Source of the DNA: Candidatus Avedoeria danica
GTDB taxonomy: Bacteria; Chloroflexota; Anaerolineae; Epilineales; Epilineaceae
Assembly (NCBI GenBank): GCA_016703025.1
Contig: JADJCV010000004.1
Location: 2,483,501-2,547,500 of the forward strand
Length of the DNA: 64,000 nucleotides
Direction of reading: 5' to 3'
This document shows positions 7,615-16,617 of this stretch, one piece after another; the first letter of the stretch is position 1, and the number at the start of each line of letters is the position of its first letter. The notes beneath the pieces are model-generated. The model searched no databases, had not been told where the DNA came from, and was given only the letters and a program-made list of their open reading frames with translations. The position numbers were made by a program, and so were the translations under genes.

Positions 7615-7768
7615 TTCTTCAAGGAGCGCAGGCCCGTCCTTCAAGAGACGGGGCGCGGTTCTTCAAGAAACACAGGCCCGTTCTTCAAGAAGCGCGACTC
7701 GCTTCTTCAAGAAACGCGGGCCTGTTCTTCAAGAAGCCCGGCACGGTTCTTCAAGAAACGCGCGAACG
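7615..7768. repeat. seven 22-bp tandem units each with palindromic core TTCTTCAAGAA
   Basis: Units begin at 7615, 7637, 7659, 7681, 7703, 7725 and 7747 with an exact 22-bp period. Each has an 11-bp core TTCTTCAAGAA (an inverted repeat TTCTT-N-AAGAA) and an 11-bp variable part. The five units from 7659 onward have perfect cores. The first two have one or two changes, and a decayed eighth copy (CTTCTCAAG) follows at 7771. The variable parts alternate, odd units ending in GGCCCG-like and even units in GC-rich unlike sequence. The period is not a multiple of three, so it is not a protein repeat. It lies between convergent genes. Confidence 0.9.
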
Positions 7769-7785
7769 GCTTCTCAAGCCCGAAC

Positions 7786-8145
7786 TCAGACCGCCGGCGG
7801 CATCTCCCCGCCCGCGCCATTCGCCGCACCGCCGCTCCCGCCGTTGCGCCGCCCCTCCGGCGCCGCCAGCGCCCGCCCCGCCTCGCGCTCGAGCTCGGCG
7901 CGGCGCTCGGCCATCGCCCGGAGCGCCGCGTCGCGGGCCGTGGACAGGCGGCCGGCCAGGCCGTGGGAACCTCGCGCCGCGGCGGGGGCGCCGGGCGGTG
8001 GGGGCGGGAGGAGGCGCTGCGGGAGATCGCGCCAGCCGACGCCGTTGCGCTGCATCCAGGTCGCCAGCGCGTAGCCTGCCGCCGCACCCACCAGGAGCGT
8101 GCCCAGCCGGCTGTTGGAGCGCGCAGGGGAGGTCGTTGCCATCAT
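7786..8145 (-). CDS. YtxH-like small membrane-anchored protein
   Basis: This protein of about 119 residues has one N-terminal membrane segment, LGTLLVGAAAGYALATWM at residues 14-31, a Pro-rich hinge and a C-terminal charged helix with a heptad-like pattern (STARDAALRAMAERRAELER). The layout resembles YtxH/gas-vesicle-like stress proteins, with a Gly/Asn-rich tail. The tandem ATGs at 8145/8142 follow AAGGGCGG. The gene lies just downstream of a second single-helix protein on the same strand. The pair resembles the DUF948 + YtxH gene pair common in Gram-positive-type bacteria; function is not established. Confidence 0.6.
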   Translation of the reverse strand: MMATTSPARSNSRLGTLLVGAAAGYALATWMQRNGVGWRDLPQRLLPPPPPGAPAAARGSHGLAGRLSTARDAALRAMAERRAELEREAGRALAAPEGRRNGGSGGAANGAGGEMPPAV

Positions 8146-8171
8146 CGCCGCCCTTCGGGGGTGTGCGGCCG

Positions 8172-8519
8172 TCACCCGCGGCCGCGGAAGAAGCGTCCGA
8201 GCCCACGCCGGCCCGTCGCCGGCGCGTCGCCCGGATTGGCGGCCGGCTTGACGGCCGGCTTGGCCGCCGGCGACGCCGGCCGCCGGGCGGGCAGCGGCAC
8301 CGAGCGGATGCGCTCGCTCATGAACGACGACGTGTCGCGCACCGTCGCCACGGTCTCGAGCGCGGAGTCCAGGACGGGCTGCGCGTCGCGCTTGAGCGCC
8401 CGGCCGAGGCGATAGAGCTGCCACGCGACGAGCGCGCCGAACACGCAGCTCAGCGTGAACGTGAGCGCCGCCAGGATGATGAGGATGTCGCGCATCACGG
8501 CATGCCAGCTGGCGTCCAT
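8172..8519 (-). CDS. DUF948-like single-helix membrane protein
   Basis: The product is about 115 residues. An N-terminal membrane helix (residues 9-33, ILIILAALTFTLSCVFGALV) is followed by an amphipathic helix of the type ALKRDAQPVLDSALETVATVRDTSSFM that matches DUF948 proteins, then an Ala/Pro/Lys-rich tail ending GRGLGRFFRGRG-like. GAGGGA upstream fits the ATG at 8519 better than the GTG at 8525. It is predicted to start an operon with the YtxH-like gene 26 bases downstream. The role is unknown; such proteins are usually membrane-anchored coiled coils. Confidence 0.65.
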   Translation of the reverse strand: MDASWHAVMRDILIILAALTFTLSCVFGALVAWQLYRLGRALKRDAQPVLDSALETVATVRDTSSFMSERIRSVPLPARRPASPAAKPAVKPAANPGDAPATGRRGLGRFFRGRG

Positions 8520-8595
8520 GGCCACTTCCCTCTACCTTCGCGGGGGCGGCGATTGTAGCACGTGGCGGGCGACGGTGGCGGAACCCAACCCTACC

Positions 8596-8892
8596 CTACC
8601 CCCGCTCCCCGCGCCCCCCACCCCGCCATCGCCACAACGCCATCGCCACCCACGCGCCCGCGACGCCGTGGATCAAGTGCACGCCGCCCAGCCGCCCGCC
8701 GTGGCTGTCGATCAGGCGGGCGAAGAGCTCGCCGGCGACGAATCCGGCCGCGGCGACCCCGATCGCGGCCGCGAAGCCGCGTGTCGTCCGGCCGAAGAGC
8801 GTGTGGAAGAGGCTGCCGGAGAGGGCGATGACGAGCAGCGCCAGCGCAAGGCCGGGCGGCAGCCCGCGCACCGCCGCGGCGACGTCGCTCAT
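8596..8892 (-). CDS. small membrane protein coupled to mnmA
   Basis: The product is 98 residues with three hydrophobic segments: LALALLVIALSGSLFHTLFG near 14-33, AAAIGVAAAGFVAGELF near 41-57 and VHLIHGVAGAWVAMALW near 71-87. Its ATG at 8892 overlaps the mnmA stop codon as ATGA, so it is translationally coupled to mnmA. No family was recognised; a DoxX-like or unnamed integral membrane protein is possible. The tail is Arg/Gly rich (RWRGGGRGERG). Confidence 0.65.
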   Translation of the reverse strand: MSDVAAAVRGLPPGLALALLVIALSGSLFHTLFGRTTRGFAAAIGVAAAGFVAGELFARLIDSHGGRLGGVHLIHGVAGAWVAMALWRWRGGGRGERG

Positions 8893-9974
8893 GCGGCCGC
8901 CGCGATCGTGCCGCCGCCGAGCACGACGGTGTCGTCGTCCCGCCACGCCACCAGCCCTTGGCCGGGCGCCGGTGCGCGCACGGGCGCGTCGAACCGGACG
9001 GCGGCGCCGCCGTCCGGCAGCGGCGTCAGCGTGGCCGCCGCGGCCGTGGCGCGGTAACGGACCTGCGCCGTCACGCGCACCGGACCATCGGGCGCCGCGC
9101 CGCCGCTGTAGTGCATCCGGCGAACGACCACGTCGTTCGTCCCCAGCGCCTCCGCCGGCCCGACGACGAGCGCATTGCGGACCGCATCGCGGCCGACGAC
9201 GAACACGGGTTCGCCGGTGGCCACCCCAAGCCCGCGCCGCTGACCGATCGTGTAGCGCGGCAACCCGGCGTGCGTGCCGAGCCGGCGGCCGGTTCGGTCG
9301 ACGATCGCGCCGGGCGCCATCACCGCGGCGGGCAGGTGGCGGCCGAGGAAGCCGGCCGCGCCGTCGGGCGCCGTCCAGCACAGATCGACCGAGTCCGGAC
9401 GGTGGGCGACGAGCAGCCCGAGCCGCTCCGCCGTCGCGCGGACCTCGGTCTTCAGCATCGCGCCCAGCGGAAAGCACGCCCGCGCCAGCTGCGCCTGATC
9501 GAGCGCGTGCAGCACATAGGACTGGTCCTTGGTGGCGTCGACGCCGCGCAGGAGCTCGACGGTGCCGTCCGGCGCGCGGCGCGTCCGCGCGTAGTGGCCC
9601 GTGGCCAGCGCATCTGCGCCGAGCGCGACCGCTTGGTCCAACAGGAGGCCGAAGCGCACCCGGCGGTTGCAGTTGAAGCACGGATTGGGGGTGTCGCCGG
9701 CCGCCGCCGCGGCCAGAAAGGCATCGACCACCGCCGCCTTGAACGCGTCGCGGACGTCGATGACCGAGAACGGGATGCCGATCCGATCCGCCACCGCCCG
9801 GGCGTCGTCCACGGCGCCCAGCGTGCAGCAGCGGTTCGCGGCTTCGGGCGCATCGGGCTCAGCCCACAGCCGGAGCATGATCCCAAACACGCGGTGCCCG
9901 GCCGCCGACAGGAGCGCCGCCGCCACGGAGCTGTCGACGCCACCGCTCATGGCGACGGCGACGGTGGTGCTCAC
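8889..9974 (-). CDS. mnmA: tRNA-specific 2-thiouridylase MnmA
   Basis: MnmA thiolates U34 of tRNA-Lys, Glu and Gln in the cytosol, taking sulfur from a relay to make s2U. The 361-residue protein has the N-type ATP-pyrophosphatase loop SGGVDSSVAAALL near residue 9, the first catalytic Cys in DTPNPCFNCNRRVRFG, an ATGHYAR motif, and the second Cys in DSVDLCWTAPDG. IGQRRGLGVA and the C-terminal beta domain are also present. The GTG start at 9974 overlaps the rodZ-like stop codon as GTGA, placing it in one operon with rodZ upstream and a small membrane gene downstream. An AGGAG lies close to the GTG, so translation is probably coupled. Confidence 0.95.
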   Translation of the reverse strand: MSTTVAVAMSGGVDSSVAAALLSAAGHRVFGIMLRLWAEPDAPEAANRCCTLGAVDDARAVADRIGIPFSVIDVRDAFKAAVVDAFLAAAAAGDTPNPCFNCNRRVRFGLLLDQAVALGADALATGHYARTRRAPDGTVELLRGVDATKDQSYVLHALDQAQLARACFPLGAMLKTEVRATAERLGLLVAHRPDSVDLCWTAPDGAAGFLGRHLPAAVMAPGAIVDRTGRRLGTHAGLPRYTIGQRRGLGVATGEPVFVVGRDAVRNALVVGPAEALGTNDVVVRRMHYSGGAAPDGPVRVTAQVRYRATAAAATLTPLPDGGAAVRFDAPVRAPAPGQGLVAWRDDDTVVLGGGTIAAAA

Positions 9975-10891
9975 AACTCCTGCTGGACGATCGTCCCGTC
10001 CGCCGCGAGCCGCCATTGCAGCTCCTTGACGTCGCCCTTGTCACCCAACGAGCCCGCATCGCGGCCGTTGAGCGAAACCCGCGTACCGCCGGCGTTGCCG
10101 GTGCGCAGGCGCACGAGCGACCGCGCCTCGAAGCGCAGCGGCGTGGTGCCCGGCTTGAGGAAGGTGTAGAACGCGGGCTTGGCGGCGTCGTCCAGGTAGA
10201 CCGACAGCCAGGCGTCCTCGACGGCCTCGATCTGAATGACGAGGCCGAGCGTCGCCGTCGTTGTCGTCTGCGCAGCCACGGTCGGCTGTGGGACGGTCGT
10301 CCCACCGAGGGCCGCCACCGCCGTGCCGCCGGTCGCCGATGCGGTCGCCGACGTTGGCGCTGCCGCGCCGGCCGCGCGCGTCGCCGACGTCGTCGTGCCG
10401 CCGAGCTGCCGCGTGGCGATCGGCGTTGCTGCGGCCGGTGCGGCGCCGGTGCTCGTCGGGGCGGCGGACGGTGCGACATCCCCGTCGGCCGCCAAGCGCC
10501 GGACCACCGGCCCGAGCTGCGTCACGACCATCCAGCCGAAAAGGCCGGCCGCGACGAGGAAGACGACGCCCGAAAGGACGGTCTCGAAGCTCAGCCTCGG
10601 CTGCCGGATCAGCGGCCGGTTCATGAGCTGCGGCTCCGGCAAGCGCGCCTCGTTCGGGCGCTCCTTGGCGTACATCCGCAGAACCGTCGAGGCGCTGAGG
10701 CCGAGGGAGCGCGCGTACATCTTGACCAAGCCGCGCGTGTAAACACCCGGCGGCAAGTCGTCCCACTCGCCGAACTCGATCGCACGGAGGTACTTGGCCC
10801 GGATTCGCGTCTGGGCCTCGATGTCCGCGTAGCTGAGCCCGCTCTCTTCGCGCTGGCGCTGCAGGTAGGCCCCCAGCTCCGACAAGCTCAT
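9971..10891 (-). CDS. rodZ: RodZ-like HTH/DUF4115 membrane protein
   Basis: The 306-residue protein has an N-terminal HTH_25/Xre-type domain (residues 1-70: LGAYLQRQREESGLSYADIEAQTRIRAKYL). This is followed by one membrane helix around 105-126 (FETVLSGVVFLVAAGLFGWM), an Ala/Thr-rich linker, and a C-terminal DUF4115 beta domain (VIQIEAVEDAWLSVYLDD ... GDVKELQW). The layout matches RodZ, which links MreB to the elongasome, so it may help set cell shape. It follows a terminator after rplL and precedes mnmA with a GTGA overlap. Homology to RodZ is good, but a role with MreB is inferred. Confidence 0.8.
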   Translation of the reverse strand: MSLSELGAYLQRQREESGLSYADIEAQTRIRAKYLRAIEFGEWDDLPPGVYTRGLVKMYARSLGLSASTVLRMYAKERPNEARLPEPQLMNRPLIRQPRLSFETVLSGVVFLVAAGLFGWMVVTQLGPVVRRLAADGDVAPSAAPTSTGAAPAAATPIATRQLGGTTTSATRAAGAAAPTSATASATGGTAVAALGGTTVPQPTVAAQTTTTATLGLVIQIEAVEDAWLSVYLDDAAKPAFYTFLKPGTTPLRFEARSLVRLRTGNAGGTRVSLNGRDAGSLGDKGDVKELQWRLAADGTIVQQEL

Positions 10892-11001
10892 CCCGACCGC
10901 CTTTCCAAGAACTGCACCCCAGATACGGGCCCAACAAGCACCCCGGGCAGCACCCCAGTATCGCCGGTGGCGGCGACGCGGTCAATCATAGGGATGCGGC
11001 C

Positions 11002-11031
11002 AAAGAAAGGGGCGGACACGAGGTCCGCCCC
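11002..11031 (-). terminator. intrinsic terminator of the rplJL unit
   Basis: On the minus strand a 9-bp perfect stem, GGGGCGGAC and GTCCGCCCC, encloses a 5-nt loop and is followed by TTTCTTT. It lies about 170 bases after the rplL stop and upstream of the rodZ-like gene, so it probably ends the ribosomal operon transcript. Confidence 0.75.
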
Positions 11032-11201
11032 CTTCCGACTGTCTTACCGAACCTTCTTACCGAACCTTCTTGCGGGACTTCTTCCGGAACTGCGTCTGCA
11101 CGACGTGCTTCTCCACGCGGTGCGCTCGGCACGTTCGGCTTCAGTCCAACAACCGTGAACGTGCCGTTCGCGAGGGCGCGTACCTCCGACGAACGGCAAC
11201 G

Positions 11202-11591
11202 CTACTTGACCGTGACCTTGGCCCCGGCCTCCTGCAGCGACTTCGCCCCGGCCTCCGCGGCCTCCTTGGCCACGCCCGTCATGACCGCCGTCGGGGCGGC
11301 CTCGACGACGTCCTTGGCTTCCTTCAGGCCGAGCGCCGGGTTGAGCTCGCGGACCGCCTTGATGACCTTGATCTTCTCGGCACCGGCGTCCTCGAGGACG
11401 AGGTCGAACTCGGTCTGCTCTTCAACGGGCTCGGCCGAGCCGCCGCCGCCGCCCATCGGCATCGCCGCCATCGCCATCGGCGCGGCGGCGCTCACGCCCC
11501 ATGCCTCCTCGAGCTGCTTCACGAGGTCGGCGGCCTCGGACAGGGTCAGGCCGTCCAACTGTTCCTTGATCTTCGTCAGCTTATCCGACAT
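11202..11591 (-). CDS. rplL: 50S ribosomal protein bL12 (L7/L12)
   Basis: This is the stalk protein that recruits and activates translational GTPases on the ribosome. The 129-residue sequence has the N-terminal dimer domain ([26 protein letters not shown]), a hinge of Ala/Met/Gly and the C-terminal domain with the signature [36 protein letters not shown] precedes the ATG at 11591; the longer open frame upstream is not coding. It follows rplJ with a 132-base gap and is followed by a terminator rather than by rpoB. Confidence 0.97.
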   Translation of the reverse strand: MSDKLTKIKEQLDGLTLSEAADLVKQLEEAWGVSAAAPMAMAAMPMGGGGGSAEPVEEQTEFDLVLEDAGAEKIKVIKAVRELNPALGLKEAKDVVEAAPTAVMTGVAKEAAEAGAKSLQEAGAKVTVK

Positions 11592-11723
11592 GTCGGTCTC
11601 TCCTCGTTTCATCGGCTGGGTGGCCGCGCGTGCGGCCACCGGGTTGTTCGGGTGAACGGATGGGTCAACGGACAGCACGTGCGCATGGCGATCGGCCCGC
11701 GGCCGATCCGCCGTTGCGGTCGA

Positions 11724-12260
11724 TCAGGCAGCCGCTTCGTCGCCCTTGCGGACGCGCGCCTGCAGCACGCCGGCGACGTCGCGCATCGGCGCGGACACGA
11801 CGGTGACGAGCGAGCGCGCCGGGCCGCTGATGACGCCGAGCAGCATCGAGCGCAGCTCGTCGCGCGTCGGGAGCTCGGACAGAGACTTGACGCCCGTGGC
11901 GCCCATCTCCTGCCCTTCCATCACGACGCCGCGCATCTTCAGGATCTGGCTCTTCTTCTCGAAGTCGAGCAGCGTCTTGGCCGGCGCGGACAACGCGCCA
12001 CGCAGCACGGCGATGGCCGTCGGTCCAGTCAACAGCGCCTCAGACGGGGCGCTGAGTCCGGCCACCTCGAACGCGCGCTTGCACAGCGTGTTCTTGATGA
12101 CGAAGAACGACGCGTCGTCCTTGCGCAGCAACCCGCGCAACTGGCCAAGCTGATCGACGCTCAACCCGCGGTAGTCCGTGACGACGATCGCCGCGGCGCC
12201 CTTCAGCTCCTCGGCCATCTTCTGGACGATGACTTCCTTGCGATCCATGGTCAATGGCAA
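11724..12260 (-). CDS. rplJ: 50S ribosomal protein uL10
   Basis: This protein is the base of the ribosomal stalk; it binds 23S rRNA and the L7/L12 dimers. It has 178 residues. Landmarks are the family sequences GAAAIVVTDYRGLSVDQLGQLR and FFVIKNTLCKRAF, then LLTGPTAIAV. The start deserves notice: AAAGGAGG lies 8 bases before a TTG at 12260, giving MPLTMDRKEVIVQKM, which matches the usual N-terminus of the family. The ATG at 12248 would be 20 bases from this site. The 324 bases upstream of the start contain an L10 leader, so the gene is probably autoregulated by L10(L12)4. Confidence 0.95.
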   Translation of the reverse strand: MPLTMDRKEVIVQKMAEELKGAAAIVVTDYRGLSVDQLGQLRGLLRKDDASFFVIKNTLCKRAFEVAGLSAPSEALLTGPTAIAVLRGALSAPAKTLLDFEKKSQILKMRGVVMEGQEMGATGVKSLSELPTRDELRSMLLGVISGPARSLVTVVSAPMRDVAGVLQARVRKGDEAAA

Positions 12261-12340
12261 GTTCGGTACCTCCTTTCGAAGAGGTTCGTAGCAGTGATTG
12301 GCCTGACGTCGACACCCTGCGGCGGCGTCGCCGGCCCACG

Positions 12341-12374
12341 AAAACGCCCCCGCGGCCGGAGGCACACGGGGGCG
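12341..12374 (-). terminator. attenuator terminator hairpin in the rplJ leader
   Basis: On the minus strand CGCCCCCG and CGGGGGCG form an 8-bp stem around a loop of about 14 nt that itself can pair, and TTTT follows directly. Its place 81 bases before the rplJ start, after the L10-leader signature, makes it a transcription attenuator under L10 control rather than an operon end. Confidence 0.65.
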
Positions 12375-12495
12375 CATGTTGACCGATCGTACGGATACGA
12401 GGGCCAGAATGAGCACAATCGTGAGCGTGCCTCGGCAGGCCCCGGCCAATCGGTCGGGATTACGCGCCCCGAAGGGCGCACCTGCGGTCTTCAGC
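12341..12495 (-). ncRNA. ribosomal protein L10 leader (autoregulatory RNA)
   Basis: The rplJ 5' leader contains GACCGCAGGTGCGC (near 12491-12478) and CCTGCCGAGGC (near 12438-12428), the sequences that characterise the L10 leader family, followed by a terminator hairpin with TTTT. In this family the L10-L12 complex binds a kink-turn-like structure mimicking its 23S rRNA site and lowers rplJL expression. Limits are approximate; the covariance structure was not computed. Confidence 0.75.
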
Positions 12496-12590
12496 CGCGT
12501 TCGAACAGCGAACTCAGGTCCGTCGAGCAGACCCAGATGCGGTTGTCCGTCCGGCCGCGCCGCGTCCAACGGACGCTGCACGGCCCGGCG

Positions 12591-12618
12591 ATTCTATGCG
12601 CCGCGCCTGCGAATGCAA
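12591..12618 (-). promoter_or_regulatory. promoter for rplJ-rplL
   Basis: TTGCAT (12618-12613) and TAGAAT (12596-12591) are 16 bases apart on the minus strand, about 100 bases upstream of the L10-leader signature and just after rplA. This gives the rplJL pair its own transcript carrying the leader RNA. Confidence 0.6.
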
Positions 12619-12644
12619 GCCGCGCGTCCATCTTGCGCGGAAGG

Positions 12645-13358
12645 CTAGACGACCATCGCCAGCGTGGCCGGCAGGTCGAGGCGAATGCCCGGCCCCATCG
12701 TCGTCGCCAGCGTGGCGTTCTTGACGTACGTTCCCTTGGCGGTCGCCGGCTTGGCGCGCATGATCGCGTCCACCACGGCGCCCATGTTGTCGACGAGCTG
12801 ATCCACCTCGAAGCTCGCCTTCCCGATCGGGACATGGATGTTGGCCGTCTTGTCGACACGGAACTCGATCCGGCCGGCCTTCAGCTCGCGGACCGCCTGC
12901 GCCACGTCCTGCGGCATGACCACCGTCCCGGCCTTCGGGCTCGGCATGAGGCCGCGCGGACCGAGGAGCGGCCCGAGGCGCCCGACGACGCGCATCATCG
13001 GCTGTGAGGCGACGATGGCGTCGAACTCGAGCCAGTTCTCGGCACGGATCTTCTCGGCCAACTCGTCGCCGCCGACGAAGTCGGCGCCGGCCTCCTCGGC
13101 CTCCTTGACGCTCTCGCCCTCGGTGAAGACGAGCACGCGGACCTGCTTGCCGGTCCCGTGCGGCAGCGCCACAACGCCGCGCACCTGCTGGTCGGCATGC
13201 CGCGGGTCGACGCCGAGCCGGATGTGGAGCTCGACGGTCTCGTCGAACTTGGCGAACTTGGCGTCCTTGGCCAGCGCGAGCGCTTCCGACGGCGCATAGC
13301 GCCGACCGTGCTCGACCTTGGCGATGGCGGCCTTCTGCTGCTTGCCCATGCGTGCCAT
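12645..13358 (-). CDS. rplA: 50S ribosomal protein uL1
   Basis: L1 binds 23S rRNA at the E-site stalk and often represses its own operon. The 237-residue protein begins MARMGKQQKAAIAKVEHGRRY. It carries VELHIRLGVDPRHADQQVRGVVALPHGTGK and the signature MPSPKAGTVVMPQDVAQAV, then IRLDLPATLAMVV at the end. The start is either at 13358 or at the in-frame ATG at 13349. It lies only 4 bases after the rplK stop and is probably translated from the same message. Confidence 0.97.
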   Translation of the reverse strand: MARMGKQQKAAIAKVEHGRRYAPSEALALAKDAKFAKFDETVELHIRLGVDPRHADQQVRGVVALPHGTGKQVRVLVFTEGESVKEAEEAGADFVGGDELAEKIRAENWLEFDAIVASQPMMRVVGRLGPLLGPRGLMPSPKAGTVVMPQDVAQAVRELKAGRIEFRVDKTANIHVPIGKASFEVDQLVDNMGAVVDAIMRAKPATAKGTYVKNATLATTMGPGIRLDLPATLAMVV

Positions 13359-13362
13359 CGTC

Positions 13363-13791
13363 TTAGCCCTCCACGATCTGGATGCCCATCGACCGCGCCG
13401 TGCCCTCGATCATCCGCATGGCCTGGTCGATCGTGTACGCGTTGAGGTCGACCATCTTCTTCTCGGCGATGTCGCGCACCTGGCGCTTCGTGAGGCGCCC
13501 GGCGCGGTCCGTCAGCGGGTTCGCCGCGCCGCGCTCGACGCCGGCGGCCTTCTTGATGAGGAAGGAAGCCGGCGACGTCTTCGTGACGAAGGTGAACGAC
13601 TTGTCCTGGAAGACGGTGATCTCGGCCGGGATGATCTCACCCGGCTGATTGGCGGTGCGCGCGTTGTACTCCTTCACGAACGCCATGATGTTGACGCCGT
13701 GCGCACCCAAGGCGGGGCCCACGGGCTGACCAGGTGTTGCCTGACCGCCCTTGAGCTGCAGCTTGATGATGGCGGCCACTTTTTGGGCCAT
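13363..13791 (-). CDS. rplK: 50S ribosomal protein uL11
   Basis: L11 forms the GTPase-associated centre with 23S rRNA. The 142-residue protein shows the family N-terminus [20 protein letters not shown], then [22 protein letters not shown] with the Pro-rich hinge, and the C-terminal RNA-binding domain ending [17 protein letters not shown] eight bases before the ATG at 13791 fixes the start. It follows nusG with a 141-base gap that may contain a promoter, but none was recognised clearly. Confidence 0.97.
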   Translation of the reverse strand: MAQKVAAIIKLQLKGGQATPGQPVGPALGAHGVNIMAFVKEYNARTANQPGEIIPAEITVFQDKSFTFVTKTSPASFLIKKAAGVERGAANPLTDRAGRLTKRQVRDIAEKKMVDLNAYTIDQAMRMIEGTARSMGIQIVEG

Positions 13792-13932
13792 CGTGAAACT
13801 CCTCTTGACCGTCGCGGATCGGCGCAATCGCCGGCGAGCTGGACGGCCTCTATGACGTACGGCGGCTCGCGTTCGCCTTCGTCGACGACACAATCGGAAC
13901 GGCTGATGCCGGTCCGACGAACACCCACTTGA

Positions 13933-14562
13933 CTAGACCTTTTCGACCTGCAGGAAGTCGAGCTCGACGGGCGTCTCGCGGCCGAAGAAGTTCACCATCA
14001 GCCGGACCTTGCCCTTCTCCATATCGAGCTCGTCGACCACGCCGTGGAAGTCCGTGAACGGCCCGTCCACGATCCGCACGTTCTGGCCGATCCGGAACGT
14101 GACGCGCACCGTCGGCTCCTCGGCCTCCATGCGCCGCAGGATCTTGTCGACATCCGACGGCCGGAGCGGCGTCGGGCGCAGGCGGTCCTGCGGGTCGGCG
14201 CCGCCGCCGACGAAGCCCGTGACGGCCGGCGTGTTCCGGACGACGGCCCACGAATCATCGGTCAGCATCATCCGAACGAGGACGTAGCCCGGAAAGATCT
14301 TGCGCTCGACGATCCGGCGCTGACCGTCCTTGATGTCCACCTCTTCCTCGACCGGGACGACGACCTGGAAGATCTGGTCGTGCATCCCCATCGATTCGAT
14401 GCGGTGCTCGAGGTTCTGCTTGACCTTGTTCTCGTAGCCCGAATACGTATGGATGACGTACCACTGGGCATCCTCGGGCACCGCCGCGGGCGCGGGTGCC
14501 TCGACCACGGGGGCAACGGCCTCGACCGGTGCCTCGTCCTCGGATTTCGCCTTCCGTGCCAT
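13933..14562 (-). CDS. nusG: transcription termination/antitermination factor NusG
   Basis: NusG binds RNA polymerase and couples transcription to translation and termination. The 209-residue protein has a 33-residue acidic, Pro/Ala-rich extension before the NGN domain, which begins [19 protein letters not shown]. It continues to [32 protein letters not shown] and ends in a KOW domain ([19 protein letters not shown]). GGAGG five bases from the ATG at 14562 is preferred over the GTG at 14568. The N-terminal extension is longer than in E. coli NusG. It lies between secE and rplK in the classical order. Confidence 0.96.
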   Translation of the reverse strand: MARKAKSEDEAPVEAVAPVVEAPAPAAVPEDAQWYVIHTYSGYENKVKQNLEHRIESMGMHDQIFQVVVPVEEEVDIKDGQRRIVERKIFPGYVLVRMMLTDDSWAVVRNTPAVTGFVGGGADPQDRLRPTPLRPSDVDKILRRMEAEEPTVRVTFRIGQNVRIVDGPFTDFHGVVDELDMEKGKVRLMVNFFGRETPVELDFLQVEKV

Positions 14563-14647
14563 GCTCACCTCCGCGGCGCTCGTGCCGCTTGCACCAGCGC
14601 CCGGTATCGTTCGACGGACCTCGCCATGGACCCGACAGCGGACGCGA

Positions 14648-14863
14648 TCAGCCGAGGAAGAACTTGAAGAACTGCGAGAACACCGCGTCGATGCCCCACA
14701 GGATGCCCGTCATGATCAGCACGACGGTCAGCACGACGATCGTCAGGTTGATCGCCTGGTCACGGGTGGGCCAGACCACCTTCTTCAGCTCGGCCCGCGT
14801 ATCCATCACATAGGCGCTGAGCCGGCTGCGCCTGATCTCACTGTCCGTCAACTGCTCGGTCAC
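14648..14863 (-). CDS. secE: protein translocase subunit SecE
   Basis: SecE clamps SecY in the Sec translocon. The 71-residue single-helix form has an amphipathic helix ending [16 protein letters not shown], the conserved SecE signature, followed by one membrane segment [20 protein letters not shown] and a short tail. The GTG start at 14863 has AAGGAG seven bases upstream, so translation clearly begins here although the frame is open for 250 codons further upstream. It is the short, Gram-positive-type SecE. rpmG (L33), often found next to it, is missing: only 98 bases separate it from tuf. Confidence 0.93.
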   Translation of the reverse strand: MTEQLTDSEIRRSRLSAYVMDTRAELKKVVWPTRDQAINLTIVVLTVVLIMTGILWGIDAVFSQFFKFFLG

Positions 14864-14900
14864 GATCAGACTCCTTGCGCGCGGCAAGCCGGGAGACGGC

Positions 14901-14936
14901 GCGGCCGCCGACCACCACACGGTGGCCGGCGGCCGC
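14901..14936. other. 16-bp inverted repeat between tuf and secE
   Basis: GCGGCCGCCGACCACC at 14901-14916 pairs with GGTGGCCGGCGGCCGC at 14921-14936 around ACAC, with a single G:T mismatch. It has no T-tract on either strand. It may stabilise or process the tuf mRNA 3' end, or may be a weak terminator that lets secE be read through. Confidence 0.6.
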
Positions 14937-14961
14937 GATTCGGCTGCGGTCGCCGCGCTTG

Positions 14962-16161
<1,200 letters not shown>

Positions 16162-16201
16162 TGCCTTTGCTCCTGGATCGTAACTACGGTCGCGTGTCGA
16201 G

Positions 16202-16283
16202 TGGGCGGAGAAGGATTCGAACCTCCGAAGGCGTTGCCAGCTGATTTACAGTCAGCCCCCTTTGGCCACTTGGGTATCCGCCC
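16202..16283 (-). tRNA. tRNA-Tyr (GTA)
   Basis: The minus strand folds as a class II tRNA: acceptor GGGCGGA/TCCGCCC, D arm CCC-AAGTGGCCAAA-GGG, anticodon stem GCTGA/TCAGC with loop CTGTAAA (anticodon GTA), a long variable arm and T arm GGAGGTTCGAATCCTTC. The discriminator is A, and CCA is not encoded. It lies between tRNA-Thr and tuf. Confidence 0.95.
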
Positions 16284-16357
16284 CAAAAACCGTGTTCGGT
16301 TGTCGCACCGCACCCTGGCGAACCTGTGCCCCGGCGAACCCTTGCCCGACGCTGCAG

Positions 16358-16430
16358 AGCCGACGGTCGGACTTGAACCGACAACCTACGCATTACAAGT
16401 GCGTTGCTCTACCAATTGAGCTACGTCGGC
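16358..16430 (-). tRNA. tRNA-Thr (TGT)
   Basis: The minus strand folds into acceptor GCCGACG/CGTCGGC, D arm GCTC-AATTGGTA-GAGC, anticodon stem ACGCA/TGCGT with loop CTTGTAA (anticodon TGT), and T arm TGTCGGTTCAAGTCCGACC-like. The discriminator is T and CCA is not encoded. It is the first gene after the promoter at 16491-16520. Confidence 0.95.
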
Positions 16431-16490
16431 AGTTCAGCCATACCGGCGCTCGGGCAGCAGTAGCCTGCGGCCGGGGGGTCGCGAAGGGCG

Positions 16491-16520
16491 AGTATAGGGC
16501 ACGCTGCGCGGGCGGGTCAA
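16491..16520 (-). promoter_or_regulatory. sigma-70-type promoter of the tRNA-Thr/tRNA-Tyr/tuf unit
   Basis: TTGACC (16520-16515) and TATACT (16496-16491) are separated by 18 bases on the minus strand, near-consensus for a housekeeping promoter, and about 60 bases upstream of tRNA-Thr. This is the strongest promoter-like match seen in the window, as expected for a tuf operon. Confidence 0.75.
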
Positions 16521-16617
16521 GCGAAAAGGGGTCGATCGAACCGGGGCTTGCGGCCGGAGTCGGGGGGCCGTCGCAGGACCGGGGCGGGCGCGCTGCCGGC
16601 ACGTTCACTCACCGGGG

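Noticed and set aside
7615..7768. CRISPR array
   Set aside because: The period is 22 bp with 11-bp variable parts, much shorter than CRISPR units, and no cas gene is near.
11043..11150. Short basic peptide ending KKSRKKVR on the minus strand
   Set aside because: The frame has only 19-27 codons before a stop and no ribosome site; it looks like chance, though it lies near rplL.
14864..14961. rpmG (L33) or tRNA-Trp between tuf and secE
   Set aside because: The 98-bp gap holds only an inverted repeat; no L33 frame and no tRNA fold were found.
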